Shown one piece after another: positions 1 to 6,355 of a stretch of 10,060 bases of DNA (position 1 is its first letter; every line of letters begins with the position of its first letter). The position numbers were made by a program, and so were the translations under genes. The notes beneath the pieces were generated by a model. It had not been told where the DNA came from and searched no databases. It saw only the letters and a program-made list of their open reading frames with translations. The stretch is from VFMC01 sp044359565 (GTDB lineage Bacteria > Actinomycetota > Acidimicrobiia > Acidimicrobiales > Ilumatobacteraceae): positions 1 through 10,060 of the forward strand of contig JBIKLX010000114.1 of assembly GCA_044359565.1 (NCBI GenBank), in the 5' to 3' direction.

Positions 1-2
1 AG

Positions 3-452
3 ATCGGTGCCCTCGACGCGCTGGCCCGGGTGGAGGGCGGCCGGGTGGCGTACGTGAAGCCGCACGGTGCGCTGTACCACGCCGTGCAGCACCACCAGGG
101 GCAGGCCGAGGCGGTTGCCTCCGCGGTGCATGCCGTCGACCCGTCGCTGCCGATCCTCGGGATGGCGAATGCCGCGCTCGAGCACCACGCCGTCGGCCAC
201 GGACTGCGGTACGTGCTCGAGGGCTTCGCCGACCGCGGCTACGACGCCGACGGCCGACTCATTCCGCGCGGGCAGCCGGGGGCGCTGCTCACCGATGCCG
301 CCGCAGTGGCCGAACAGGCCGTCGAACTGCTCACCTGGCGGGTCGAGTCGATCTGTGTGCACAGCGATACCCCTGGTGCGGCTGCGCTGGCGTCGGCGGC
401 CAGGCGCGCGCTCGAAGGTGTCGGAGCCGTGGTCGCGTCGTTCGTCGGGTGA
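3..452 (+). CDS. pxpA: 5-oxoprolinase subunit A (LamB/YcsF family), 3' part only
   Basis: The window opens inside this gene; 149 C-terminal residues are visible out of about 250 usual for the family, so roughly 100 N-terminal residues lie upstream. PxpA works with PxpB and PxpC to hydrolyse 5-oxo-L-proline to L-glutamate using ATP, in the cytoplasm. Recognisable family blocks are VKPHGALYH early in the visible part, then GFADRGYDADGRL followed by IPRGQPGALL, and near the end CVHSDTPGA. In most relatives the last block reads CVHGDTPGA, so a Ser replaces a Gly here. The stretch before it is also shorter than usual: the family normally has a loop between the helix (here AVELLTWRV) and the ICVH strand, and it is nearly absent. 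The stop is 4 nt before the pxpB start, and the three pxp genes clearly form one operon. The pxp subunit next door makes the identification firm even though the N-terminal motifs cannot be seen. Confidence 0.93.
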   Translation: MGALDALARVEGGRVAYVKPHGALYHAVQHHQGQAEAVASAVHAVDPSLPILGMANAALEHHAVGHGLRYVLEGFADRGYDADGRLIPRGQPGALLTDAAAVAEQAVELLTWRVESICVHSDTPGAAALASAARRALEGVGAVVASFVG

Positions 453-456
453 CGCA

Positions 457-1092
457 GTGACGGCATCTGCTTCGCCCGTGCGGCTGCTGCCCTACGGACC
501 GGGCGCCGTGCTGGCCGAGTACGACGACCTCGACACCGTGCTGGCCGTGGCCCAACGCGTGCGCGATCTCGCGCTGCCCGGTGTGGTCGAGGTGGTGCCG
601 GCGATGCGCACGGTGCTGGTGGTGTTCGATGGGCCGGTGGCGCTCGACGGTACCGACGGCCGGGCCGTGGAAGCAGCCCTCTCCGACACCAGCCCGGTGC
701 CGCAGCCTCCAGGCCCACTGGTGACGGTACCCGTTCGGTACGACGGCGCCGACCTGACCGAGGTGGCCGAGCGCACCGGGCGCACCGAGGCCGAGGTGGT
801 GGCCCTGCACTGTTCGGCCGAGTACCGCGTCGCGTTCTGTGGGTTCATGCCCGGTTTCGCCTATCTGCTCGGCCTGCCGACCGAACTGCACCTCCCGCGC
901 CGCAGTACCCCGCGCACCCGCGTGCCCGCCGGTTCGGTCGCCATCGCGGCCGAGTTCTCGTCCGTGTACCCCTCGGCCAGTCCCGGTGGATGGCATCTGC
1001 TGGGCACGACCGATCTGGTGCTGTGGGACGAGTCACTCCCTGCGCCAGCGGTGCTGGTTCCCGGGATACGTGTGCGATTCGAGGCGAGATGA
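457..1092 (+). CDS. pxpB: 5-oxoprolinase subunit B (KipI/PxpB family)
   Basis: A 211-residue protein of normal size for the KipI family (carboxyltransferase-domain subdomains C/D type). It pairs with PxpC to form the PxpBC part of the ATP-dependent 5-oxoprolinase; the Bacillus homologue was first described as the KipI inhibitor of kinase KinA. The diagnostic block is at residues 118-185: LH...Y.V.F.GFMPGFAYL, then PRR..PR..VPAGSVAIA and a VYPSASPGGW.LLGTT segment. The frame is open far upstream (over pxpA), so the start must be chosen. GTG at 457 lies 4 nt after the pxpA stop and gives the usual N-terminus (VRLLPYGPGAVLAEY). There is no clear Shine-Dalgarno sequence, so translation is probably coupled to pxpA. 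The stop overlaps the pxpC start by 4 nt (ATGA). Confidence 0.93.
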   Translation: MTASASPVRLLPYGPGAVLAEYDDLDTVLAVAQRVRDLALPGVVEVVPAMRTVLVVFDGPVALDGTDGRAVEAALSDTSPVPQPPGPLVTVPVRYDGADLTEVAERTGRTEAEVVALHCSAEYRVAFCGFMPGFAYLLGLPTELHLPRRSTPRTRVPAGSVAIAAEFSSVYPSASPGGWHLLGTTDLVLWDESLPAPAVLVPGIRVRFEAR

Positions 1093-1907
1093 CTGCTGGC
1101 GGCGATGCAACGCCACACCTCGTCGTCGAGCGGGCGGGGATCGCCACCTCGCTCCGCGACGGCGGCCGAACCGGCCTGGCGCACCTCGGACGAAGCAGGG
1201 GAGGGGCGGTCGACCGCGACGCATTGCGCCTCGCCAACCGGTTGGTGGGGAACACCGCCGATGCCCCGGCGTTCGAGACCTCGGGCGGGCTCGTCGTGGT
1301 CGCCGAGCGGGCGGTGCTGGTGGCCGTGACGGGAAGCCAGGTCGACCTCGACGTGTCGGGCGGCCCGCCACTCGGCTGGGGGGTGGCCACTGCTCTCCCG
1401 GCGGGTGCCGTGCTGCGGATCGGTCGACTCCGCAGCGGTGCACGCGTGTACCTGGCGGTACGCGGCGGGGTGCGATCCGGGGCACGTGCCGATGGGGTCT
1501 GGCTGGCCGACGTACCCGTCGTCGGTGAGCCCTCGCCGGTGGCGGCCGTGCCGCGACCACTCGACCGGCCGGTGCGGCTGTGGCCCGGACCACGTCTCGA
1601 CTGGTTCGAGCACGAAGCCTGGGCGACACTCACCTCGAACCGGTTCACCGTGGGCGCCGACAGCGACCGTGTGGGCGTGCGACTCGCCGGTCCCGCCATC
1701 CGCACTGCGGGCCGCGGCGAACTGCCCTCCGAGGGCCTGGTCGAGGGCGCCGTGCAGGTACCGCCCGACGGTCGCCCCATCGTGATGCTGGCAGATCATC
1801 CGGTCACCGGCGGCTACCCGGTCATCGCCGTCGTCGACCGCGCCGATCTCGAGGTGATCGCCCAGACACCACCGGGCAGTTCTGTCGGTTTCGAGGCAGC
1901 ACGCTGA
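1089..1907 (+). CDS. pxpC: 5-oxoprolinase subunit C (KipA/PxpC, biotin-dependent carboxyltransferase-like)
   Basis: A 272-residue KipA-family protein (carboxyltransferase subdomain A/B type), the third 5-oxoprolinase subunit. Family hallmarks are an N-terminal LRDGGRTGLAHLG (relatives have a vQDlGRpG-like block), then SRGGAVDRDALRLANRLVGN with a following A.FET, and near the C-terminus LADHPVTGGYPVIAVV, a DLEVIAQ segment and PPGSSVGF. The start ATG at 1089 shares ATGA with the pxpB stop. A GAGG at 1081-1084, 4 nt before the ATG, could serve as a Shine-Dalgarno site. KipA proteins are often close to 300 residues or more; this one is compact but shows both ends of the family alignment, so it looks complete. 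The order A-B-C differs from the E. coli order (pxpB-pxpC-pxpA). The operon appears to end here: a small hairpin spans the stop codon and the next gene has its own promoter-like sequence. Confidence 0.93.
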   Translation: MTAGGDATPHLVVERAGIATSLRDGGRTGLAHLGRSRGGAVDRDALRLANRLVGNTADAPAFETSGGLVVVAERAVLVAVTGSQVDLDVSGGPPLGWGVATALPAGAVLRIGRLRSGARVYLAVRGGVRSGARADGVWLADVPVVGEPSPVAAVPRPLDRPVRLWPGPRLDWFEHEAWATLTSNRFTVGADSDRVGVRLAGPAIRTAGRGELPSEGLVEGAVQVPPDGRPIVMLADHPVTGGYPVIAVVDRADLEVIAQTPPGSSVGFEAAR

Positions 1908-1918
1908 TCGCCGCGTGC
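1899..1918 (+). terminator. Possible hairpin terminator after pxpC
   Basis: GCACGC at 1899-1904 is perfectly complementary to GCGTGC at 1913-1918, leaving an 8-nt loop that contains the pxpC stop codon. No T-run follows, so it would be at best a weak factor-independent terminator of the kind proposed for high-GC actinobacteria. A 6-bp stem can arise by chance in DNA this GC-rich. It is listed because it lies exactly at the boundary between two functionally unrelated genes. Confidence 0.25.
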
Positions 1919-1947
1919 GACTGGGGTGCCGCGGAGCCGGGCGAGGC

Positions 1948-1953
1948 TAGGTT
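1948..1953 (+). promoter_or_regulatory. Candidate -10 element (TAGGTT), leaderless pafA start
   Basis: TAGGTT fits the TAnnnT actinobacterial -10 consensus and ends 7 nt before the pafA ATG, which would put the transcription start at or next to the start codon. There is no Shine-Dalgarno sequence in the 53-bp gap upstream. No convincing -35 hexamer is visible at 16-18 bp spacing. Confidence 0.4.
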
Positions 1954-1960
1954 GTCGGCC

Positions 1961-3319
1961 ATGGAGCGGCGCATCTTCGGACTCGAGAACGAGTACGGCG
2001 TCACCTGTACCCTGCGCGGCCAGCGCCGCCTCAGCCCCGACGAGGTGGCTCGCTACCTGTTCCGCCGGGTGGTCAGTTGGGGTCGCAGCAGCAATGTGTT
2101 CCTGCAGAACGGCGCGCGGCTGTACCTCGACGTGGGCTCGCATCCCGAGTACGCCACCCCCGAGTGCGACAGCATCTACGACGTCGTCGTGCACGACAAG
2201 GCGGGCGAACGCATTCTCGAGAGCCTGCTCGAGAGCGCCGAGCAGCGCCTGCGCGAAGAGGGCATCCGCGGCACGGTGTACCTGTTCAAGAACAACACCG
2301 ACTCGGCCGGCAACAGCTACGGCTGCCACGAGAACTACCTCACCAGCCGCGACGACGATCTGGGGCACTACGCCGAGGTGCTCATCCCGTTCCTCGTCAG
2401 CCGCCAGATCTACACGGGTGCCGGCAAGGTGTTGCAGACGGCCCGGGGTCCGCTGTACTCGATCGCCCAGCGCGCCGAGCACATCTGGGAAGGCGTGTCG
2501 AGCGCCACCACCCGCAGCCGGCCGATCATCAACACCCGCGACGAGCCCCACGCCGATGCCGAGCGCTATCGCCGCCTCCATGTCATCGTCGGCGACTCGA
2601 ACATGAGCGAGTACTCCACCTTCGTGAAGGTGGGGGCGGCGGCGTGCATGCTGCGCATGCTCGAGGACCCGTCGGTGGTGCTGCGCGACATGACGCTCGA
2701 GAACCCCATCCGGGCCATCCGCGACATCAGTCACGACACGACCTGCCGTCGCCGCGTGCGCCTGGCCAACGGTCGCGAGGTGAGCGCCCTCGACATCCAG
2801 CGCGAGTACCTCGACCGCGCGCTCCGTTACGCCGACACCAAGGGGTTCCCTCCGCTCGAACAGCGGGCGCTCGAGATGTGGGAGCACTGCATCACCACCA
2901 TCGAGAACGACCCGCTGAAGCTCGACCGCGAGGTCGACTGGGTCATCAAGTACCGGCTCATCGAAGCCTTCCGGGCCCGCCACGACCTGTCGCTCGGCGA
3001 CGCGCGGGTGCAGCTGCTCGACCTGCAGTACCACGACATCAGCCGTGCCCGCAGCCCGTTCTACAAACTGCAGGACCGCGGCCTGGTCGAACGGGTGTGC
3101 ACCGATGCCGACATCGACACGGCAGTCGATGTGCCGCCGCAGACCACCCGTGCCCGCCTGCGCGGCGAGTTCATCAAGAAGGCCAAGGAGCGCAAGCGCG
3201 ACTACACCGTCGACTGGGTGCATCTGAAGCTCAACGATCAGGCCCAACGCACCGTGCTGTGCAAAGACCCGTTCAAGAGCCGCGACGAGCGGGTCGAGAA
3301 GCTCATCGCGTCGCTCTGA
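1961..3319 (+). CDS. pafA: Pup-protein ligase PafA (proteasome accessory factor A)
   Basis: A 452-residue protein, the same length as Mycobacterium tuberculosis PafA and very similar along its whole length. PafA uses ATP to join the C-terminal glutamate of Pup to lysines of target proteins, marking them for the bacterial proteasome; it belongs to the glutamine-synthetase-like carboxylate-amine ligase superfamily. Visible hallmarks are RRIFGLENEYGVTC at the N-terminus (Glu9 of the nucleotide/metal site), LYLDVGSHPEYATPECD with Asp57 at the position of the proposed catalytic base, FKNNTDSAGNSYGCHENY, the block EGVSSATTRSRPIINTR, and the C-terminal WVHLKLNDQAQRTVLCKDPF. The ATG at 1961 matches the mycobacterial N-terminus; the upstream extension of this frame is antisense-like noise over pxpC. 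The paralogue Dop is excluded because the segment after the N-terminus lacks the extra loop typical of Dop and the sequence tracks PafA throughout. No pup, dop, prcA or prcB gene is in the window. Confidence 0.97.
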   Translation: MERRIFGLENEYGVTCTLRGQRRLSPDEVARYLFRRVVSWGRSSNVFLQNGARLYLDVGSHPEYATPECDSIYDVVVHDKAGERILESLLESAEQRLREEGIRGTVYLFKNNTDSAGNSYGCHENYLTSRDDDLGHYAEVLIPFLVSRQIYTGAGKVLQTARGPLYSIAQRAEHIWEGVSSATTRSRPIINTRDEPHADAERYRRLHVIVGDSNMSEYSTFVKVGAAACMLRMLEDPSVVLRDMTLENPIRAIRDISHDTTCRRRVRLANGREVSALDIQREYLDRALRYADTKGFPPLEQRALEMWEHCITTIENDPLKLDREVDWVIKYRLIEAFRARHDLSLGDARVQLLDLQYHDISRARSPFYKLQDRGLVERVCTDADIDTAVDVPPQTTRARLRGEFIKKAKERKRDYTVDWVHLKLNDQAQRTVLCKDPFKSRDERVEKLIASL

Positions 3320-3332
3320 GCCGACGGCAGCG

Positions 3333-4394
3333 ATGACCACCTTCCGCACCCAGCGCGTCGTCGAGATGCTCGCCGAGCGGCCCGGTCTGCAGCGGGTGGC
3401 GCTCGACGACGGCAGCCGTGCCTATGCGCTCACCCAGCTCACCGGCACCGTGGCGGTGGGCGACGAGGTGGTGGTGAACACCACAGCGGTCGACCTCGGC
3501 CTCGGTACCGGCGGGTGGCATGTCGTGCACTGGAACCTGTCGCGGCGCGTACTGCACCAGCCCGGTCCGGGCCACATCATGAAGGTGCGGTACACCAGCC
3601 TGCAGGCCGACACCGGGGCGGCCGAGGAGCACCTCGACGCCGGCGCAGCGGGGGAGGGTGCACCGCTGCTCCCGCATCTCGGGGGCGTGCCCGTGCTCGT
3701 GGGCAGTCTGCACAGCCAGTTGGGTGTGGCCGCCGCAGTGGCCCATGCCCAGCGGCCCGGGTTGCGGGTGGTGTACGTGATGACCGATGGGGCGGCCCTG
3801 CCCATTGCCCTGAGCGACCTCGTCCACGAGTTGCGTACACGCGGTCTGCTGCACGCCACCATCACGGCCGGCCACGCGTTCGGCGGCGACCTCGAAGCTG
3901 TCAGCACTGCGTCGGCGTTGCAGTTGGCTGTCGAACAGGCGGCTGCCGACCTGGTGGTGTGCCTGATGGGCCCGGGCGTGGTGGGTACCGCCAGCGCCCT
4001 CGGCACCACAGCGGTGGAGGTGGCCTCCATCGCTACCGCCGCGTCGCAACTGGGGGCGAGGCCGGTGGTGATGGTGCGCGCCAGCGACGGCGACGCCCGC
4101 CCTCGGCACCGCGGCGTCAGTCATCACACCCGCACGGCGCTGGCGCTCACACCCGTGCCGGTCGACGTGGTGCTGCCGAGCGAATTGGGCGCCTTGGCGG
4201 CCGACCTGGCCCCGCACCGGGTGGTGGTGACCGATACCCCCGATGTCGCCGCCGTGCTCGAGCAGTACCGACTGCGGGTGACGACGATGGGCCGCGGGCC
4301 GCTCGACGACCCGCTGTTCTTCGCCGCGGCTGGTGCTGCCACGAGCCATGCGGTGTCGCTCATCGCCCGGCCGGGTACGGTGTCGAGCGCATGA
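3333..4394 (+). CDS. DUF3866-family protein of unknown function
   Basis: A 353-residue protein that I recognise as DUF3866, a family of roughly this size with no known function. No signal peptide or membrane segment is evident, so it is probably cytoplasmic. The N-terminal ~90 residues look beta-rich (GTVAVGDEVVVNTTAVDLGLG) and end in HIMKVRYTSLQ. The main part has alternating hydrophobic strands and helices with conserved-looking polar blocks: LHSQL (126-130), MTDGAALP (150-157), GHAFGGDLEAV (180-190), MGPGVVGT (212-219), PRHRGVSHHTRT (257-268) and TTMGRG with a following DDPLFF (317-330). The density of His, Asp and Gly in these blocks suggests an enzyme, but that is inference and no substrate can be named. 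It starts 13 nt after the pafA stop without a Shine-Dalgarno sequence and overlaps the signal peptidase gene by 4 nt (ATGA), so it is probably co-transcribed with both. In the related mycobacterial locus pafB follows pafA at this point. Confidence 0.85.
   Translation: MTTFRTQRVVEMLAERPGLQRVALDDGSRAYALTQLTGTVAVGDEVVVNTTAVDLGLGTGGWHVVHWNLSRRVLHQPGPGHIMKVRYTSLQADTGAAEEHLDAGAAGEGAPLLPHLGGVPVLVGSLHSQLGVAAAVAHAQRPGLRVVYVMTDGAALPIALSDLVHELRTRGLLHATITAGHAFGGDLEAVSTASALQLAVEQAAADLVVCLMGPGVVGTASALGTTAVEVASIATAASQLGARPVVMVRASDGDARPRHRGVSHHTRTALALTPVPVDVVLPSELGALAADLAPHRVVVTDTPDVAAVLEQYRLRVTTMGRGPLDDPLFFAAAGAATSHAVSLIARPGTVSSA
4376..4381 (+). promoter_or_regulatory. Weak -10-like hexamer (TACGGT) before lepB
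   Basis: TACGGT fits TAnnnT and ends 9 nt before the lepB ATG, inside the end of the DUF3866 gene. It could give an internal, near-leaderless transcript for the signal peptidase, which otherwise has no Shine-Dalgarno site. The evidence is only the hexamer and its position; coupling through the ATGA overlap is an equally good explanation. Confidence 0.2.
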
Positions 4395-4993
4395 GCGAGT
4401 ACTTCCAGAGCGACGACGCTGCTGTCGCCGAACCCGGCGAGGCAGTGGCGTCCCCGCGGCGTCGGAAGATGAACCCGCTCGTCGAATGGGTCATCGTCGT
4501 CGTGGTCGCCATCTCGTCGGCGTTGCTGGTGCGTGCCTACGTCGTGCAGCAGTTCGCCGTCGAGGGCGAGTCGATGCTGAGCACCCTCCACGACGGCGAC
4601 CGGGTGTTGGTGAACCGGCTGAGCTACCGCCTGCACGACCCGCGACGCGGCGACGTGGTGGTGCTGCAGCGATTCGATTCGGTGAGCGCGGAGCGCGATC
4701 TCATCAAGCGCGTCATCGGCCTGCCCGGCGAGTCGGTCGAGTTCCGCGCCTGCACGGTGTACATCAATGGAGCGCCGCTCACCGAGCCCTACATCGACCC
4801 GGTGGTGCAGGCACGCGATGGCTGCGGCGGCGACCAGATCGCACTCGTCGTGCCCGACAACACCGTGTTCGTGCTGGGCGACCACCGTGGTCAGTCGAGC
4901 GACAGTCGGGCCTTCGGCCCGGTGGCCGAGAGCATGCTCATCGGCCGGGCGTTCGTCATCATCTGGCCTGTGGGCGACTGGGCCTGGCTCTAG
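4391..4993 (+). CDS. lepB: Type I signal peptidase (S26A)
   Basis: A 200-residue membrane serine protease that removes signal peptides from exported preproteins on the outer face of the cytoplasmic membrane. A charged N-terminal segment (residues 1-30, with RRRK) precedes one transmembrane helix at about 31-47 (VEWVIVVVVAISSALLV). The catalytic Ser61 is in EGESML and the catalytic Lys106 in DLIKRVIGLPGE, giving the Ser/Lys dyad. The C-terminal box reads GDHRGQSSDSRAFGPV (163-178), where relatives usually have GDNR, so a His replaces the Asn. Cys121 and Cys145 lie in the extracytoplasmic domain and could form a disulfide. The single-span layout is typical of Gram-positive-type enzymes. The start overlaps the DUF3866 stop (ATGA). 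The gene lies two genes before the Tat translocase genes, and Tat-exported proteins with signal peptides are among the expected substrates. Confidence 0.95.
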   Translation: MSEYFQSDDAAVAEPGEAVASPRRRKMNPLVEWVIVVVVAISSALLVRAYVVQQFAVEGESMLSTLHDGDRVLVNRLSYRLHDPRRGDVVVLQRFDSVSAERDLIKRVIGLPGESVEFRACTVYINGAPLTEPYIDPVVQARDGCGGDQIALVVPDNTVFVLGDHRGQSSDSRAFGPVAESMLIGRAFVIIWPVGDWAWL

Positions 4994-5006
4994 CCTGCGC
5001 GGTCGC

Positions 5007-5741
5007 TCAGCCGGGTCGGCGGGGCAGACCCACTTCGTTCTGGTAGGCGTCGACCATCCGGTCGACCCAGTCGCTGTACACGGCGTCGAGGCCCATCCGC
5101 AGGGCCGGCCGCAGCACATCGTCGTGCTGCATGTCCCAGCCGAAGGCCACCCGCTGGAAGCGGTGGAAGAGGGCGACCAGTCCACCGTTCCAATCCGTGT
5201 GGTGCAGGTTGATGCCGTCGATGCCTTCGTTCGCCAGCAGCGATGCACGGCGCTCGGGCCCCTCTTTGATGCGGGCCAGGCGAGTGGAGTCGACGAGTCG
5301 GGCGCCCTGGCCGCGCAGCGGCAGCAGCGTCTCCCACTGCGGCGCGCACAACCACAGGCGTTCGAGCATGTCGGGGGCGGCCTCGCGGGTGACGTCGATG
5401 ACCGCCTGGCCGGTACCGGGCGCCTTCAGGTCGAGCGACAGGCTGTACCCGGTGCCGCACACGGCGTACAGATCGGCCAGGGTGGGGATGTGCTCGGGTA
5501 GGTCGGCACGGGGTACCTCGGCGATGGGGCGTTTCCGCACGCGGCTCGCCACCACACCGTCGTGATCGAGCACCGCCACACCGTCGGCGGTGAGCCACAC
5601 GTCGCTCTCGAGACCGTTCGCGCCCAGGCGGAGCGCCAGGGCGAACGCTTCGAGCGTGTTCTCGGGAGCATGGGCCCGGGCCCCTCGGTGGGCGAAGGCG
5701 ATGGGGTCGTCGAGCAGGGAGGGGAGCCGTTGCTGCACCAT
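5007..5741 (-). CDS. Glycerophosphodiester phosphodiesterase family protein
   Basis: A 244-residue protein of the GDPD/UgpQ family (PLC-like TIM barrel), which hydrolyses glycerophosphodiesters from lipid turnover to glycerol-3-phosphate and an alcohol. Expected active-site parts are visible: AHRGARAHAPENTLEAF with His18-Arg19 and Glu27-Asn28, GLESDVWLTADG with Glu45 and Asp47, the second catalytic His60 in VLDHDG, LDLK (103-106) on the next strand, and at the end LDAVYSDWVDR where relatives have GITTDRPD-like sequence. No signal peptide is seen, so a cytoplasmic enzyme is likely. ATG at 5741 is followed directly by a GTG that is an alternative start. It is the only minus-strand gene in the window: its stop is 13 bp from the lepB stop (convergent) and its start is 65 bp from the tatA start (divergent). 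Exact substrate cannot be told from sequence. Confidence 0.9.
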   Translation of the reverse strand: MVQQRLPSLLDDPIAFAHRGARAHAPENTLEAFALALRLGANGLESDVWLTADGVAVLDHDGVVASRVRKRPIAEVPRADLPEHIPTLADLYAVCGTGYSLSLDLKAPGTGQAVIDVTREAAPDMLERLWLCAPQWETLLPLRGQGARLVDSTRLARIKEGPERRASLLANEGIDGINLHHTDWNGGLVALFHRFQRVAFGWDMQHDDVLRPALRMGLDAVYSDWVDRMVDAYQNEVGLPRRPG

Positions 5742-5744
5742 GCC

Positions 5745-5750
5745 AGTGTG
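5745..5750 (-). promoter_or_regulatory. Weak -10-like hexamer (CACACT) before the GDPD gene
   Basis: Read on the minus strand, CACACT resembles TAnnnT with C for the first T. It ends 3 nt before the ATG and 6 nt before the in-frame GTG that is the second codon. The 6-nt spacing matches that seen before tatA, so the GTG might be the real leaderless start. No Shine-Dalgarno sequence is present. The match is poor and the call tentative. Confidence 0.2.
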
Positions 5751-5772
5751 CCACCCCGTATCGGTGTCGCTG

Positions 5773-5800
5773 CTGAACCAGTGGGCCGTTCTCCTAGACT
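5773..5800 (+). promoter_or_regulatory. Candidate tatA promoter, leaderless
   Basis: TAGACT at 5795-5800 is a good TAnnnT -10 hexamer ending exactly 6 nt before the tatA GTG, placing the predicted transcription start on the G of the start codon. CTGAAC at 5773-5778, 16 bp upstream, is a partial -35 match (TTGACA, three of six). The 65-bp region is the divergent gap with the GDPD gene and has no Shine-Dalgarno sequence. It would drive tatA-tatC and possibly helY. Confidence 0.5.
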
Positions 5801-5806
5801 TGCCCC

Positions 5807-6355
5807 GTGTTCAACTTCTCCGGCAGCGAGATCGTCTTCCTGCTCTTGCTGGCGTTGATCATTCTCGGCCCCGAGAAGTTGCCCGACGCCATCCGCTCGT
5901 TCGGAAAGACCTACGCCGAGTTCAAGAAGGTGACCACCGGCTTCCAGAGCGAGTTGAAGAGCGCTCTCGACGAGCCGATGCGCGAGATGCGCGAAACCGC
6001 CGATGCGTTCAAGCAGGCGGCATCGTTCGACATCGCGGCCGACATGCTCGAAGGCAAGAAGCCCGCCGCGGCGGCAGGGGCAGCGGCACCGGCACCGGAC
6101 GATTCGGCCGACGCTTCCGGGGCCGCACCGCCGATGGTCACGCCCGAGCCGAAGCAGATGTGGACCGCGCACGATGCGGCCACCCCGTCGGCGCCAGCGG
6201 TCATCGAGGGTGATGGCGAGCCGGACGGCCCCGACCTGTCGATGCTCGACAGCGTCGTGATGGAACGCGATCACACCTACCAGCCCCCGGCACCGGTCGA
6301 GACTTCGTCCGCCGGCGATGGCCAGGACGACAACGGTGAGGCCGCCGCATCGTGA
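5807..6355 (+). CDS. tatA: Twin-arginine translocase TatA/TatB family subunit
   Basis: A 182-residue single-span protein of the TatA/B family, part of the machinery that exports folded proteins with twin-arginine signal peptides. The N-terminus has the family layout: short outside segment, one membrane helix at about 8-20 (EIVFLLLLALIIL), a Gly21-Pro22 hinge and an amphipathic helix KLPDAIRSFGKTYAEFKK. A predicted helix continues to about residue 82, then an Ala/Pro-rich linker (85-98) leads to a long acidic tail. Position beside tatC in the pafA...tatC-helY block matches mycobacterial tatA, as does the KLPDA.RS.GK string. However, GPEKLP, Glu8 and the length (TatA is usually 60-100 residues) are features more typical of TatB, so the assignment between the two is open. 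GTG at 5807 is chosen because translation from it gives the canonical MFNF-type start and a -10 element sits 6 nt upstream. The stop overlaps the tatC start (GTGA). Confidence 0.9.
   Translation: MFNFSGSEIVFLLLLALIILGPEKLPDAIRSFGKTYAEFKKVTTGFQSELKSALDEPMREMRETADAFKQAASFDIAADMLEGKKPAAAAGAAAPAPDDSADASGAAPPMVTPEPKQMWTAHDAATPSAPAVIEGDGEPDGPDLSMLDSVVMERDHTYQPPAPVETSSAGDGQDDNGEAAAS
6335..6341 (+). promoter_or_regulatory. Shine-Dalgarno site for tatC
   Basis: GGTGAGG lies 10 nt before the tatC GTG and inside the end of tatA. It is a reasonable ribosome binding site and supports GTG at 6352 as the tatC start, together with the GTGA stop/start overlap. Confidence 0.4.

Noticed and set aside
67..456. 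N-terminal extension of the pxpB frame over pxpA
   Set aside because: The extension is Arg/Ser/Pro-rich shadow sequence of pxpA. GTG at 457 gives the normal KipI N-terminus.
1580..1960. N-terminal extension of the pafA frame over pxpC
   Set aside because: The sequence is Arg-rich shadow of pxpC, and ATG 1961 matches the known PafA N-terminus exactly.
1814..3349. A 511-codon open frame on the minus strand opposite pafA
   Set aside because: It runs fully antisense to a near-perfect PafA and has low-complexity Val/Ala/His/Arg composition, so it is a shadow frame.
5010..5020. GCCG-GGT-CGGC mini-hairpin near the convergent lepB/GDPD ends, considered as a terminator
   Set aside because: The stem is only 4 bp with no T-run on either strand, and it lies within the GDPD coding sequence.
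5743..5783. CCAGTG repeated at 5743-5748 and 5778-5783 in the divergent gap, considered as paired operator sites
   Set aside because: A 6-bp direct repeat with 29 bp between copies is expected by chance, and no further symmetry supports an operator.
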